A DNA stretch of 64,000 nt from an uncultured Lachnospiraceae bacterium (GTDB lineage: Bacteria; Bacillota; Clostridia; Lachnospirales; Lachnospiraceae): assembly GCA_910578345.1 (NCBI GenBank), contig CAJTRA010000001.1, forward strand, positions 12,679 to 76,678, given 5' to 3'. The notes beneath the pieces are model-generated. The model saw only the letters and a program-made list of their open reading frames with translations, did not search any database and was not told the origin of the DNA. The position numbers and the translations under genes are program-made. Below, in pieces: positions 7,528-16,860 of this stretch. Each line of letters opens with the position of its first letter. Position 1 is the first letter of the stretch.

Positions 7528-9149
7528 GATTCCAATAATGCAACCTTGTACTTCCCCTTCTCATGCGTGATCTCAAGCGGCTGCAGCGAATACTGCGTGA
7601 TCCGATACCCGTCCGTCGTCAGAGAGACGCTAAACTGGGCCGCTCCGCCTTTTACACAGGACTGCTCATACTGGGCGCTGACATAATTGCCGATGGAATA
7701 GTAAACCAGCATCTCATGGCCTTCCTGATCCTGCAGGATCTCATAAGGCTGGAGTGCATGGGGATGTGTGCCCACCACCACGTCCACACCGCTCTCCAGG
7801 AAAATCTGCGCCCACTTCCTCTGAAAGTCATCGGCCTCTTCCGCATATTCCGTTCCCCAATGCGCGAAGACAAGCACGATGTCGCTCTCCCTCCTTGCGG
7901 CTTCGATCTGTGCCCGGATCTTTTCCTCATCCTCCAGCAAATGCACCATATACGGATACTTTTCCGGTATTCTCAATCCGTTCGTCCCATAAGTATAATT
8001 GAATAACGCAACACGGATCCCGTTTCTCACAAGCATCTGATACGGCTGATACGCCTGCTCCTCCTCTGCCTGTATCCCCAGGCAGACCAATCCCTGTTCC
8101 TCAAAGAACTTTTTCGTAAAAGTTACCCCCGCCGCACCCCTGTCAAGCGCATGATTGGTGCCGCAGGTCACCACATCAAACCCGGCTTCCACGATGGCTT
8201 CCCCCACCTGAACGGGCGTCCCGAATCTGGGATAATCGCCGTACATGGCAGGATCGTCTACAAGCGGCGTCTCCTGATTGATCACCGCCACATCATTCCG
8301 CTCGATCAGTTCCGTGACAGCTTCGTATAAAAAGTCAAAATTCCCGCCGTTATGCAGCCCATACCGGTAGATCGGTTCATGGATCAGATTATCTCCAAAT
8401 ACCACGAAGGATACCTCCGTCTCTTCCCTGGTAAATCCCCAGGAAGTCCAGAGCCAGCTGCTGATCTTTCCCTCCGGATCTGTGAGCAGCAGGTGACCTT
8501 TACTTTCTCGCCAATCCTCTGCTCCTTTCTCTAAGTCCATTTGCGGAAACTGCTTCTGCTCCGGGTCCGCCTGTGAAAGCTGTTTCCGCTCCGGATCCGC
8601 CTGCGAAAGCTGCTTCTGTTCTGGATCTGCCTGCGAAAGCTGCTTCTGCTCCGAATCCGCCTGTGAAAGCTGCTTCTGCTCCGGATCCGCCTGCAGCAAA
8701 CGGTCCCTAACTGACATCTCTGTCACATCCTGTCCGATATAAGAAGACATCCACCGCGGTTTCACCTTCCCCTGCCTGCACTGGTATACATAGATATGCT
8801 GTGACCATTTCCGCTCGTCCTTCTCCACCCAGAACGGCCTGCTCTCCCCAAATCTTCCGATCTTCCAGCAAAGCAGAAGCAATTCTTCTCCACCGTCATG
8901 ATCCACATCTCCAAACAGGATCTGCTGCACTTTCAGCTCTCCTGGCGAATTCCATATGACACTGTCGTCATAAACAACCGTGACCTGTCCCCTGCTAAGC
9001 GTCGCGGTATACGCTCCCATCCCGTCCCGCACCGTCATATTCTCCCAGGAAACCCACTTTGGCAGAAAAGCCCCTTCCCGCCAAAGTCCATAGAAAACGG
9101 CGCCGGTACAGACCAACGCCATTATCATTACTATGAGTCGCTTTATCAT
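7524..9149 (-). CDS. CapA-family metallophosphatase-like surface protein
   Basis: A 541-residue protein with an N-terminal signal anchor (about residues 1-22), a short FG-GAP-like segment (GDVDHDGGEELLLL), a repetitive linker and a C-terminal CapA/poly-gamma-glutamate-type metallophosphatase domain. The domain shows VVFGDNLIHE, NQETPL, CGTNHALDRG and, further on, FAHWGTEYAEE and VVGTHPHALQPYE, the expected metal-ligand motifs. It is predicted to act outside the membrane, with substrate unknown; such domains occur in capsule anchoring and in orphan surface proteins. ATG at 9149 is preferred, with a TTG at 9161 as alternative. It follows the DUF3160 lipoprotein gene by 59 bp and is probably co-transcribed. 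Confidence 0.88.
   Translation of the reverse strand: MIKRLIVMIMALVCTGAVFYGLWREGAFLPKWVSWENMTVRDGMGAYTATLSRGQVTVVYDDSVIWNSPGELKVQQILFGDVDHDGGEELLLLCWKIGRFGESRPFWVEKDERKWSQHIYVYQCRQGKVKPRWMSSYIGQDVTEMSVRDRLLQADPEQKQLSQADSEQKQLSQADPEQKQLSQADPERKQLSQADPEQKQFPQMDLEKGAEDWRESKGHLLLTDPEGKISSWLWTSWGFTREETEVSFVVFGDNLIHEPIYRYGLHNGGNFDFLYEAVTELIERNDVAVINQETPLVDDPAMYGDYPRFGTPVQVGEAIVEAGFDVVTCGTNHALDRGAAGVTFTKKFFEEQGLVCLGIQAEEEQAYQPYQMLVRNGIRVALFNYTYGTNGLRIPEKYPYMVHLLEDEEKIRAQIEAARRESDIVLVFAHWGTEYAEEADDFQRKWAQIFLESGVDVVVGTHPHALQPYEILQDQEGHEMLVYYSIGNYVSAQYEQSCVKGGAAQFSVSLTTDGYRITQYSLQPLEITHEKGKYKVALLES
8550..8699. repeat. 30-bp in-frame minisatellite inside the capA-like gene
   Basis: Five tandem units of 30 bp encode five copies of a decapeptide close to LSQADPEQKQ. 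The units differ at a few bases, mostly synonymous, so the array is not brand new. The length of 30 bp keeps the reading frame when copies are gained or lost. The repeats form the linker between the FG-GAP-like segment and the metallophosphatase domain. Confidence 0.95.
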
Positions 9150-9208
9150 CTTTCCTCTCAAAGTTCCCTCTTCTCATCCTCCCGCATTTCACAATCACTT
9201 CCATACTC

Positions 9209-11518
9209 TCACTCTGCGTAATCCCACCAATAACTCTTCGTCCATTCCGGCTTCTGCACCGGCATATCCTGATTGTACATACCGTCCTCATCCTGCATCA
9301 CACCGATCATCTGCCGCCATTTGGCATCCGTCAGACGATCCTCCATAGGCCATCTGAACTGATAGAAGGAATACACACTGCCTCTGGCGATCTTCAACTT
9401 ACCGTCCACTTTCACGATCACATAGAGCAAGGACGGAACATCCGTAGCCGCCTCCAGTACTTCTCCGTTGGGATTGGTGGCGATATCCACCACCACAGCC
9501 GCCGGAAATTCCTGTACTTCCACCCCTTCTGTACTGCCGCTGGCCGCCTTCGCCGCCTCATACCAGAAATGCTCGATATTCCCGCCATAATTCCGGATAA
9601 AGTCATACTCCTCGTCCGTCAGCACTTCATCTAGCAGCTCTTTCCTGGAGATCTCCAACAACTGGCCGGCAATCTGTGACAAGCGTGTCAGATTCTCTTC
9701 CTCCGCACTGCTCAACATCCCGTAACGCTTAAGGCCCTGCACCGTCTTGTCGGTCAGATCCACGAACCGGGCATAGACCACCGGTTCCGGCTCCACATAG
9801 CCTCTGTCGTCCGGCTCCTGCTCATAACCGCCGCCGCCCATCTCCGCGATCACCTGTTTCGCATACAGTATCGTATCGTGCTTTAACTCCGTGAAGCTGC
9901 CCGCAAAGCACTCAAGATCCTTCTTCTGCCACTCTTCACTCTGCATGAACATCGGATAGCCTTCGCCCTTTGTTTCCAGAAGCGGTCTTAGCGTGTGCAG
10001 CCAGCCGGCATACAGACTGGCCGACCAGAGCTCCTGATTCTCCTGAGAAAGGGTTTCCCTCAGCTTACTCATATTTTCCGAATATCCTGCATATTCCGCA
10101 GCGCCGTCCTCTTCCAGGATCCGCAGCGCCAGATCGCTGCCCAGCGCCGCCGGCACGTCCAGCACATCGGGGAGCATTCTCTTATCACCGTTTCCGTTTT
10201 CCCTGACCGCGCTGTAGATCAGCTTCTGCATGACTGCCCCGTCGATCGTGAAGCGCTGTCCCATAAACCGGAAGCCAAGGATCACATTGTCCTCCCCGTC
10301 CCCGATGGGCACGGAATTGATCTGCGGCGGTGTGAGCGTGCCCGTCTTCTCATGAAACCGCGTAAATGCGTCCGCATTCCCTGCCAGGTCTTCCACCTTC
10401 ACCTCTTCCCCGTAGACTTCTGCGATCACGGGCGCATATTCGCACACTCCCAGGTCATCACTCGCCCCTGTAAAGAAGCTTGTCACGGCGTAGAGCGCTT
10501 CCCAAAGGTCATACGCCTCCTCATCCTCCAATAATGCCTGGGAGATCAGCAGCGCGCTTCTGTCCAGTTCCTCGTTTCTCTGCTCGAAATGGATCCGCCC
10601 ATACCACATCATAGTCTTGAAATACCGCTCCAGTTCCTGGTCGCCCTCATAATACCCGCGGACTATGTACTGAGTATAATCCTCCATCTCCCCCGTGATC
10701 GCGGACTCATAGATCGTGTCCGCCTTCCCGATGCAGTCAAGCTCATATTGCACCAGTTCAGCAACATCATTATTTATGACAGCACTGTCATCCAACAGCT
10801 TCATTCCCACATTGAAAAACGCAACATTACGCTTCGCCGCACTCTCCCACTCACTGCCCTTTAATTTCTCATACTGTGCCACGCTGTCAGTAAGCATTCT
10901 CTCGCTCAGCTGCCGGATATTTTCTGACAGATGTGTCTTTTCTATGTTTTTCAAAAGATAGCTGAAATACAGATGATACGTATGCATCAGCGAATCCACC
11001 GTCACAAAATGGGCGATCTGCTCGTACCGGTCAAACTCATAGATCTGGAAAAACTCTCTCTCGCCTCTGCCAAACACCACGAACCCGTTCTCTGCCAGCT
11101 TCTTCTTCACCGTATCGTCCAGATAAAACTGCCACAGATTATCGATATTGCTTAAGTCAGACTCCACCGTGTATGGCTCCACGCAAGGCGTGATCCCCAA
11201 TTCCTTCGAAACCGCAGAGCCGGAACCCGCAAATAACTTTGGCCGGTTTCCCGCCTTCGCTCCGTCCGCACCCGTAGGGCTGTCCGCACTGCTCGTATCC
11301 GCCGCACCTTCATTTTCTCCTGAAAACGCCCCGGACTGCTCCCCGGAACTTACATTCTCTGCATCCCCCGGCGCACCGCCCGTCTGTCCTGCGCACGCGC
11401 CAAGCGTACCGGCCAGAAGCATTCCTGCCAGAAAAACGGCTGCTTTTCTTCTTATCCTATGTATTCCCTTTCCATGTATTCCCTGAATCCTCTTTTCCCT
11501 ATTTCCCTTTCTGTACAA
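9209..11518 (-). CDS. DUF3160 domain lipoprotein
   Basis: The 769-residue product begins with a basic n-region, a hydrophobic stretch and the lipobox LGAC near residue 42, then a Gly/Ser/Ala-rich spacer. The rest matches DUF3160 proteins, with FVVFGRGEREFFQIYEFDRY and HFVTVDSLMHTYHLYFSYLLK as the most telling segments. The family is common in anaerobic Firmicutes and has no known activity. The TTG start is the only good candidate in frame. The gene precedes the CapA-like gene by 59 bp, so both probably serve the cell surface together. Confidence 0.85.
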   Translation of the reverse strand: MYRKGNREKRIQGIHGKGIHRIRRKAAVFLAGMLLAGTLGACAGQTGGAPGDAENVSSGEQSGAFSGENEGAADTSSADSPTGADGAKAGNRPKLFAGSGSAVSKELGITPCVEPYTVESDLSNIDNLWQFYLDDTVKKKLAENGFVVFGRGEREFFQIYEFDRYEQIAHFVTVDSLMHTYHLYFSYLLKNIEKTHLSENIRQLSERMLTDSVAQYEKLKGSEWESAAKRNVAFFNVGMKLLDDSAVINNDVAELVQYELDCIGKADTIYESAITGEMEDYTQYIVRGYYEGDQELERYFKTMMWYGRIHFEQRNEELDRSALLISQALLEDEEAYDLWEALYAVTSFFTGASDDLGVCEYAPVIAEVYGEEVKVEDLAGNADAFTRFHEKTGTLTPPQINSVPIGDGEDNVILGFRFMGQRFTIDGAVMQKLIYSAVRENGNGDKRMLPDVLDVPAALGSDLALRILEEDGAAEYAGYSENMSKLRETLSQENQELWSASLYAGWLHTLRPLLETKGEGYPMFMQSEEWQKKDLECFAGSFTELKHDTILYAKQVIAEMGGGGYEQEPDDRGYVEPEPVVYARFVDLTDKTVQGLKRYGMLSSAEEENLTRLSQIAGQLLEISRKELLDEVLTDEEYDFIRNYGGNIEHFWYEAAKAASGSTEGVEVQEFPAAVVVDIATNPNGEVLEAATDVPSLLYVIVKVDGKLKIARGSVYSFYQFRWPMEDRLTDAKWRQMIGVMQDEDGMYNQDMPVQKPEWTKSYWWDYAE

Positions 11519-11723
11519 TTCCTCATCCCCCTTCGTGACTTACCTGTTGCCTCAATTCCTAATCTTCTATGTCCGTACTTCCCTGTCAGGACAAATATAC
11601 ATTTATCATATCACAGCAAGCCATCTGCAGAAAGACGAAAAATTCTTAAGAATTCCTTTACGGTAACAGCTTTACGATAACAGTTCCGACATGAAATAGC
11701 CGTCACCGTTTACCCGCACCATA

Positions 11724-12242
11724 CTAATACAGGATCCGCACATCTTCTTCATTGGCCGGATTGATCCGCACCGTCACCGCCTCCATATGCACGACATCGC
11801 AGGAGACCAGTTTTCCTTCTTTCAGATTCTGTAAAACGACATCTTTCGCTTCCATCATCAGCGCCAGGTCGTCCTCCGTATCCTTCCAGTACCAGCCGAA
11901 ATCAATCCTTCCCTCATCCTCCTGCCACTGTGCAAAAGGCTCCACGCACTTCGCATTATAGGTCACGCAGAACCGCGCCGTATTGACGGGAACGCTGCTG
12001 TCTGTCTCAATCCTGGCAGACCGGCGGTCATAGGAACCGATCACTCCGAAAATATCCAACTGCTCTTCCTCCGGCTCGAACGCCACGTCGATCTCATCCG
12101 TCCGCATATCCGGCTCTCCCAGAATGTGGTGCCCGCCATAGGCAAATCCGTCTAATTCCATAAAGATCAGCCCTGCCCCGACTCCGCACAGCAGCACGCC
12201 GATACAAAATACGATGATCGATATCTTATGCAGTCTGCTCAT
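11724..12242 (-). CDS. Small membrane-anchored protein of the PadR-HAAS operon
   Basis: A 172-residue protein with one N-terminal membrane segment (about residues 8-27) and an extracytoplasmic acidic domain. I do not recognise a family, but its place as third gene after PadR and a HAAS protein is where DUF4097-type adhesin-like proteins usually sit. ATG at 12242 is chosen because GGGGAGGTG lies 5 bases upstream; it lies inside the end of the HAAS gene (17-base overlap), indicating translational coupling. Confidence 0.75.
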   Translation of the reverse strand: MSRLHKISIIVFCIGVLLCGVGAGLIFMELDGFAYGGHHILGEPDMRTDEIDVAFEPEEEQLDIFGVIGSYDRRSARIETDSSVPVNTARFCVTYNAKCVEPFAQWQEDEGRIDFGWYWKDTEDDLALMMEAKDVVLQNLKEGKLVSCDVVHMEAVTVRINPANEEDVRILY

Positions 12243-13212
12243 AATGCACCTCCCCGTCAATCCGCTTTTCCTTACTGTCGCCGTTCTGCTCCTTTTTCCT
12301 GATCATCATGCCGAAGGCTCCGGCCGAGAGCGCCCCAAAGCATAACATGCCGCCCAGGACAAGAACCAGAATCCCCCGAAAAGGATAGCCGCCAAACAGG
12401 AAGATCACCGTCGCTCCAATACCCATCAGTGCAAACATGGCCATACCCGCGCACAACACGGAAAACAGCAGCCACGCCATATTCCAAAACAGCCTCATCC
12501 AGAAGAGGCAGCAGCCCAGAAACCACTTCCACAGCCTCGCCGTACCCCGGCCCATCGTCCCAAAAAATCCGCCCATAACGCTCTTCCTTTTCTCCTCTGT
12601 TCTTATGTCTACAGCCGTCCTTTCCACCTGCAGATCAATACCCATTTCCCTTTTTCGGTAAAAGGGCTTCCTGCACCGGTCCACAAACCGCCTGCACGCT
12701 TTCCCGATCCGGCAAAAACCGTTTCTGATCCCCCGTACCACGCCGGATACTACTTCGCGGATCCATCTGCCGGCGCGTTGAAAAAATCTGCCCTCCGTCT
12801 CTTCCGCCTGCCCCGCCACAGCTACCGGTTCCCCGTCCTCCGATACATCGGCTCTGTCCCGCCTATGCCCTTTCAACCATCCGACGCCTCTCATGTTTCC
12901 AAGACTCCTGCGTGATCCGGGCTGCCCCGTACCGCCGCCGCTTTTGCCAAACGCCGCCGGCCAGACGCCACGCCGCCCTACGGACATGGCATGCTTCGAA
13001 TCCACATGGTAAGCCGCCAGGATCTCCGCCGCCAGCTCCTGCACGGATCCGAAATCCCGGATCGCTTCCTCCTCGCTTAGTCCTTTCTGCATCTTCATAT
13101 CGATATGCTGGGCATATTCTGCCAGGATATCCTCCTGTTCCTGCTCTTCCAAAATACCGAGATACTCCCGCAGATCATTCAAAAACTTCTCTTTATTCCT
13201 GTCTACCGCCAT
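12226..13212 (-). CDS. HAAS (DUF1700) domain membrane protein
   Basis: Residues 1-75 form a HAAS signalling domain (KFLNDLREYLGILEEQEQED, then EEEAIRDFGSVQELAAEILAAY), which normally accompanies PadR regulators. A long basic linker follows, then two or three membrane segments in the last third (around 235-310). The linker of about 150 residues is longer and more Arg/Gly-rich than usual. HAAS proteins are thought to pass envelope signals to the partner PadR regulator. It lies 80 bp downstream of padR and overlaps the next gene. Confidence 0.85.
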   Translation of the reverse strand: MAVDRNKEKFLNDLREYLGILEEQEQEDILAEYAQHIDMKMQKGLSEEEAIRDFGSVQELAAEILAAYHVDSKHAMSVGRRGVWPAAFGKSGGGTGQPGSRRSLGNMRGVGWLKGHRRDRADVSEDGEPVAVAGQAEETEGRFFQRAGRWIREVVSGVVRGIRNGFCRIGKACRRFVDRCRKPFYRKREMGIDLQVERTAVDIRTEEKRKSVMGGFFGTMGRGTARLWKWFLGCCLFWMRLFWNMAWLLFSVLCAGMAMFALMGIGATVIFLFGGYPFRGILVLVLGGMLCFGALSAGAFGMMIRKKEQNGDSKEKRIDGEVHYEQTA

Positions 13213-13292
13213 TCTTATCCCATTCCTTTCTCTTAACCCGCGTATTCCTCTTTACCTTATCTGTACTCCACATCATCTTTTGACACAAATTC

Positions 13293-13619
13293 TCACGACT
13301 GATGAGCTCCGTCACCCAATATAAATCCGTTGACCCTGGCCTGAAATTCCTCCCATTCCGCCGCCAGTTTTTCCAGATACAGGATACCGGCCGCCGTCAG
13401 ATGATAATATTTCCTGGGAGGCCCTTCGGACGATTCCCGCAGGTAAGTCTCGAAGTAATGCTCATTTGTGAGGCGCTTCAGAAGCGGATAGATCGTGCCC
13501 TCATTCACATCAATGATCTCCGAGACCTCCTCCACAAGCTCATATCCGTACCTGTCCTTTCGCCGCACGGATTCCAGGACGATCAGTTCCAACACTCCTT
13601 TTTTAAATTGTGGATTCAT
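13293..13619 (-). CDS. PadR family transcriptional regulator
   Basis: A 108-residue winged-helix protein with the PadR signature: LELIVLESVRRKDRYGYELVEEV, then the NEGTIYPLLKRL recognition region and the wing with PPRKYYHLT. PadR proteins repress their own operons and respond to small molecules or envelope stress. It heads the operon with the HAAS gene. Its promoter (13702-13730) contains the near-repeat TAGTAGTAGG, a possible autoregulatory operator. Confidence 0.92.
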   Translation of the reverse strand: MNPQFKKGVLELIVLESVRRKDRYGYELVEEVSEIIDVNEGTIYPLLKRLTNEHYFETYLRESSEGPPRKYYHLTAAGILYLEKLAAEWEEFQARVNGFILGDGAHQS

Positions 13620-13701
13620 GGCATCCCTCCCTGCAACTCGCAGACGCCCCTGCAGCCTGCCGTCATCACGCAGCTTCGTCTATGCTTCCGCTTTTGGTAT
13701 T

Positions 13702-13730
13702 AGATTAAACCTACTACTATGTATTGTCAA
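13702..13730 (-). promoter_or_regulatory. Promoter of the padR-HAAS operon
   Basis: On the minus strand TTGACA (13730-13725) and TAATCT (13707-13702) are 17 bp apart. The spacer holds ATAGTAGTAGG, which resembles the ATA/TAG-rich sites bound by PadR proteins. Confidence 0.65.
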
Positions 13731-13755
13731 GTACTAATTTCTTTAAGATAGTCTT

Positions 13756-13795
13756 AAAAAAACCGTGTGCAGCATATCTTCTACGCCGCACACGG
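13756..13795 (-). terminator. Intrinsic terminator of the ABC-2 exporter operon
   Basis: CCGTGTGC (13763-13770) and GCACACGG (13788-13795) form an 8-bp GC-rich stem. Read leftwards it is followed by seven T. It separates the exporter operon from the padR promoter. Confidence 0.85.
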
Positions 13796-13839
13796 CCTTT
13801 CTTCCATATAATTTTCTTCCATACAAAATTATAATGTTG

Positions 13840-13902
13840 TTAAACGACCTGTTTATTCCTTAACCTGACCAGTTGATCCAGATATTGCTTTCTCAGTACC
13901 AT
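13840..13902 (-). pseudogene. 5' remnant of an AAA/DUF4143-type ATPase gene
   Basis: A 20-codon ORF with AAGAGG just before its ATG encodes MVLRKQYLDQLVRLRNKQVV and then stops. This closely resembles the first twenty residues of DUF4143/AAA_14 ATPases, which open with a conserved R-x-Y-L-x-x-L pattern and continue into the Walker A region. Here nothing of the ATPase follows. I read it as the stub of a deleted gene. A genuine micro-ORF cannot be excluded. Confidence 0.4.
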
Positions 13903-13940
13903 GCCTCTTATTAAAAAAATAAAGATCTGTCCGCTTCTCT

Positions 13941-14735
13941 TCACATCCGCGCCTCCATCAGACTGCTGGAAGTATACCGTCGCAGGCCCCGATAGAACAC
14001 CGCAGCCGCAATCAATGACAGCAGACAGGCATACCCGATCACGGTAAGGAGCATTCCCCCGTCAAACCTGACCAGGATATGCACCGGATGATAAACCACC
14101 ATCCCTACCGGCAGGATAAAGTACAGCAGGAATCTGGAGATTCCCCGGAAGATCCCGTCCGGATAGGTGGCAAAGCTGACCAGTCCCATGACCATCTGTC
14201 CCGACAGCATCTCGACACGCACGAACCAGAACGCCAGGCTCCCCAGAAGCAGCGCGAATGCCGTCAACGTGACCGCCCCCGTCACCACAAACAACAGGCT
14301 AAAAAGAAAACCTCTCACGCCAAGACCACAGACCATAAGCAGGATTACACCGTATAGCAGATCGCCGATGGCCGAGATATCCGTGGAAGAGGTCATCACC
14401 CCAAGCAGCACGCTTTTCGGCTGCACCAGATAGGAATCCAGCTTCCCGCTGACGATCAGCTCCGGCAGGGAATAGACCCTGGCAAACAGAATATGCGACA
14501 GCCCGAAGGAAGCGGCCGTCAGCCCCCACAATAACATGATCTCCCGCATCGTGTACCCGCCGATCTCCTCCCGCAGCCGGAACAGGATAAACCACTGGAT
14601 CAGAATGGACGCATTATTCAGTATCATAAAAGTGACGTTCATGAAGAACGTGACCTGATTGAGCATCTCCCGCATGATATTATGTTTTATGGAGAGCGCA
14701 CACACCCGCACCTGGTTTTTAGCCGCCATTAACAT
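13941..14735 (-). CDS. ABC-2 type exporter permease (second membrane subunit)
   Basis: A 264-residue protein with six predicted membrane segments, of the ABC-2 permease type found with COG4586-like ATPases. The SGKLDSYLVQPKSVL segment after the second span is typical of this permease group. It overlaps the preceding permease by 17 bases, so the two subunits are translationally coupled. Together with the upstream permease and ATPase it should form a heterodimeric exporter, with drug or lipid as possible substrates. Confidence 0.85.
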   Translation of the reverse strand: MLMAAKNQVRVCALSIKHNIMREMLNQVTFFMNVTFMILNNASILIQWFILFRLREEIGGYTMREIMLLWGLTAASFGLSHILFARVYSLPELIVSGKLDSYLVQPKSVLLGVMTSSTDISAIGDLLYGVILLMVCGLGVRGFLFSLLFVVTGAVTLTAFALLLGSLAFWFVRVEMLSGQMVMGLVSFATYPDGIFRGISRFLLYFILPVGMVVYHPVHILVRFDGGMLLTVIGYACLLSLIAAAVFYRGLRRYTSSSLMEARM

Positions 14736-15576
14736 ACAGTTTCCGAACCCCCTTCCTGTAAACAGAGAACATCAATATGCACCCGGCCGCCAGATACAAC
14801 CCCTGTGCCGCCAGGATCTCCACACATTTTTCCGGTTGAAAATCCACGATCAGCTTGGCCGGTCCATAGCACACCGTATAGATCGGTGTCAACTTGAAAA
14901 AGGACTGCCATGCCTTCGGAAAGATCTCGATCGGAAAGACCGTGCCCACCACCAGAAGCAGCTTGTCATACAGCCACTGGAACGGCGAGGAATCCTCGAT
15001 CCAGAACGAAAGCAGGCCGATACAGATCTTAAAGACCGCATTGATGGTCAGGCCCAATACGATACAAAGCGCCATCGCCGGAACCGTGATCAGCTTAAAA
15101 CCCGGCACCGGCCCTACCATCACCGTGCCGATCACCGCTGCAAGCCCCGCATACATAGGCAGCCTGATACTCCACTCTCCGGTGTATCTTGCCAGGATAT
15201 ATAAGGTATAATGATAGGGTTTGTTCATCAGATAGGCAATATTGCCGCCCCGGATATCCGTCTTCACCTGACGCCCCACCGCGCTTGCATTGGATCCGAA
15301 CCACATCATCTCCGTCATCATCACGTACCAGATCATCTGTTCCTTCGAATATCCTGCGATCAGCTCTCCGGGCGACCGGTACATATAGTCCCATAACTTG
15401 ATAAAAATAAAGATAAACACAAAATACCCGAAAAATCCCAACGCGATATTCGCCGCATACTGCAGGTTCTCCATCAGCACCGACCGATAGATCACCCTGT
15501 ATTTGCGCCCCGGCAGGCGCCATCGCTTTTCCAGAACTCCCACATTTAATCCTGCAGTCTTTACCTGTCTGCTCAT
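14719..15576 (-). CDS. ABC-2 type exporter permease (first membrane subunit)
   Basis: A 285-residue permease with six membrane segments and the family segment DIRGGNIAYLMNKPYHYTLY before the third span. The ATG at 15576 is preferred because GGGAGG lies 11 bases upstream. It sits between the ATPase gene and the second permease gene in a three-gene operon. The pairing of two different ABC-2 permeases with one long ATPase matches the COG4586/4587/3694 exporter group, whose substrates are unknown. Confidence 0.85.
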   Translation of the reverse strand: MSRQVKTAGLNVGVLEKRWRLPGRKYRVIYRSVLMENLQYAANIALGFFGYFVFIFIFIKLWDYMYRSPGELIAGYSKEQMIWYVMMTEMMWFGSNASAVGRQVKTDIRGGNIAYLMNKPYHYTLYILARYTGEWSIRLPMYAGLAAVIGTVMVGPVPGFKLITVPAMALCIVLGLTINAVFKICIGLLSFWIEDSSPFQWLYDKLLLVVGTVFPIEIFPKAWQSFFKLTPIYTVCYGPAKLIVDFQPEKCVEILAAQGLYLAAGCILMFSVYRKGVRKLYVNGG

Positions 15577-15697
15577 TCTGTCATCATCCTCCCTCCACAG
15601 ACTTATGATCTCACTCCTCCTTGTCTGCCTTACAGCTATCTGGCTCATTGTCCATAAAAATCAACCATGCAGCATCATTCCCGACGGAAATCTGCCC

Positions 15698-16690
15698 TCA
15701 GCAAGCCGTATCCCTTCCCTCCGCCTTATAAATATCCATGATGATATTCTCCAGGGGCACATTGGAAATATTGATATCCTCCACATCCGCTGCGTTGATC
15801 CGCCGCAGCGCGTCACCGATCTCAATCCTCCCGGTATCCACCTCCAGTCTGGCATGTGTCCCTTTCCGCTTCAGGATCGTGATCCCCTCCACCTGCGGCA
15901 GAGACGTCTCCTCCTGCATCTTGACTTCCACGATCTTCTTGTGCAGGTAGTGATATTTCAAATGCTCCATGGAATCGTCCAGCACGATCTGACCTGCGTT
16001 CACGATGATGATCCGCTTGCAGAGCTTTTCGATATCGCCCACGTCATGACTGGTCAGAAAGATCGTAGTATTCAACTCCCGGTTCATCTGCCTGATCAGG
16101 GAACGGACCGATTCCTTCACCACCGGATCCAAACCGATAGTCGGTTCATCCAGGAAAAGCACCTGCGGCTTGTGGAGCAGAGACGCCACGATCTCACACC
16201 GGATACGCTGCCCCAGGGAAAGATTCCGCACCGGCGTATTGATAAACTCCCCCAGCTCAAACCGCTCCGCCAGTTCCCCTATCCTTCCTTCCGTCTCCTT
16301 CTCCGGGATATCATAGATCGCACCGAAGAACCGGAAATTATCATAAGGCGTCAGATGCGTCCAAAGCTGTTCCTTCTGCCCGAACACCGTCCCGATCCGA
16401 TAGGCCAGCTGCCTGCGCCGCTTCGCCGGATCGATCCCCAACACCGTTGCCTGACCGCCGTCGGGATAAAGAATGCCCGTCAGCATCTTAATGGTAGTAC
16501 TCTTTCCTGCGCCGTTTGGCCCGATAAACGCCAGCATCTCTCCCGCTTCCACCCCGAAGGAAACCCCTTTTACTGCCTTGATCTCCTCCGTCTGCGGCCG
16601 CAGGATCGCCTGCACGCTGCCCCGCATTCCCTTTTCTTTCCGCCTTACCCGGAATGTCTTCTCCAATTCTTCTACATGAATCGCCTGCAT
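15698..16690 (-). CDS. ABC transporter ATP-binding protein (COG4586-like)
   Basis: A 330-residue ATPase with Walker A GPNGAGKST, Q-loop FGQKEQLWTHLTPYDNF, signature LSLGQRIRCEI, Walker B VLFLDEPTIGLD and switch histidine in LTSHDVGDIEKL. The N-terminal extension before the Walker A and the C-terminal domain of about 85 residues are typical of this group. ATG at 16690 is chosen for the GGGAGG 8 bases upstream; longer starts would lie inside the leader terminator. It is the first structural gene behind the attenuator-like leader. Confidence 0.92.
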   Translation of the reverse strand: MQAIHVEELEKTFRVRRKEKGMRGSVQAILRPQTEEIKAVKGVSFGVEAGEMLAFIGPNGAGKSTTIKMLTGILYPDGGQATVLGIDPAKRRRQLAYRIGTVFGQKEQLWTHLTPYDNFRFFGAIYDIPEKETEGRIGELAERFELGEFINTPVRNLSLGQRIRCEIVASLLHKPQVLFLDEPTIGLDPVVKESVRSLIRQMNRELNTTIFLTSHDVGDIEKLCKRIIIVNAGQIVLDDSMEHLKYHYLHKKIVEVKMQEETSLPQVEGITILKRKGTHARLEVDTGRIEIGDALRRINAADVEDINISNVPLENIIMDIYKAEGRDTAC

Positions 16691-16728
16691 AACTCCATCC
16701 TCCCTCAAAGCTAACTTTCTTATGATAT

Positions 16729-16779
16729 AAAAAAGAACCGCCATGTTCCATACACCTAAGTGTATCCCCATGCGGTTCT
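16729..16779 (-). terminator. Leader terminator (attenuator candidate) before the ABC exporter
   Basis: In the minus-strand RNA, an 11-bp stem with one bulge (16734-16745 with 16769-16779) is capped by a 6-bp stem (16750-16755 with 16760-16765) and followed by six U. It sits 39 bases before the ATPase start codon and 81 bases after the leader peptide stop. A second long hairpin (16803-16837: CATGGCC with GGCTATG, and TAAGAC with GTCTTA) lies between them. This is the arrangement of a conditional attenuator. Confidence 0.8.
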
Positions 16780-16860
16780 CCTATCTGCAATCCTGATTCC
16801 CGCATAGCCAAATAAGACTTTCCGTCTTACGGCCATGCTCCCTGTCGGCTTCCGCCGCCC

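Noticed and set aside
8550..8699. CRISPR array
   Set aside because: The 30-bp units are directly adjacent with no spacers and are read in frame inside a gene.
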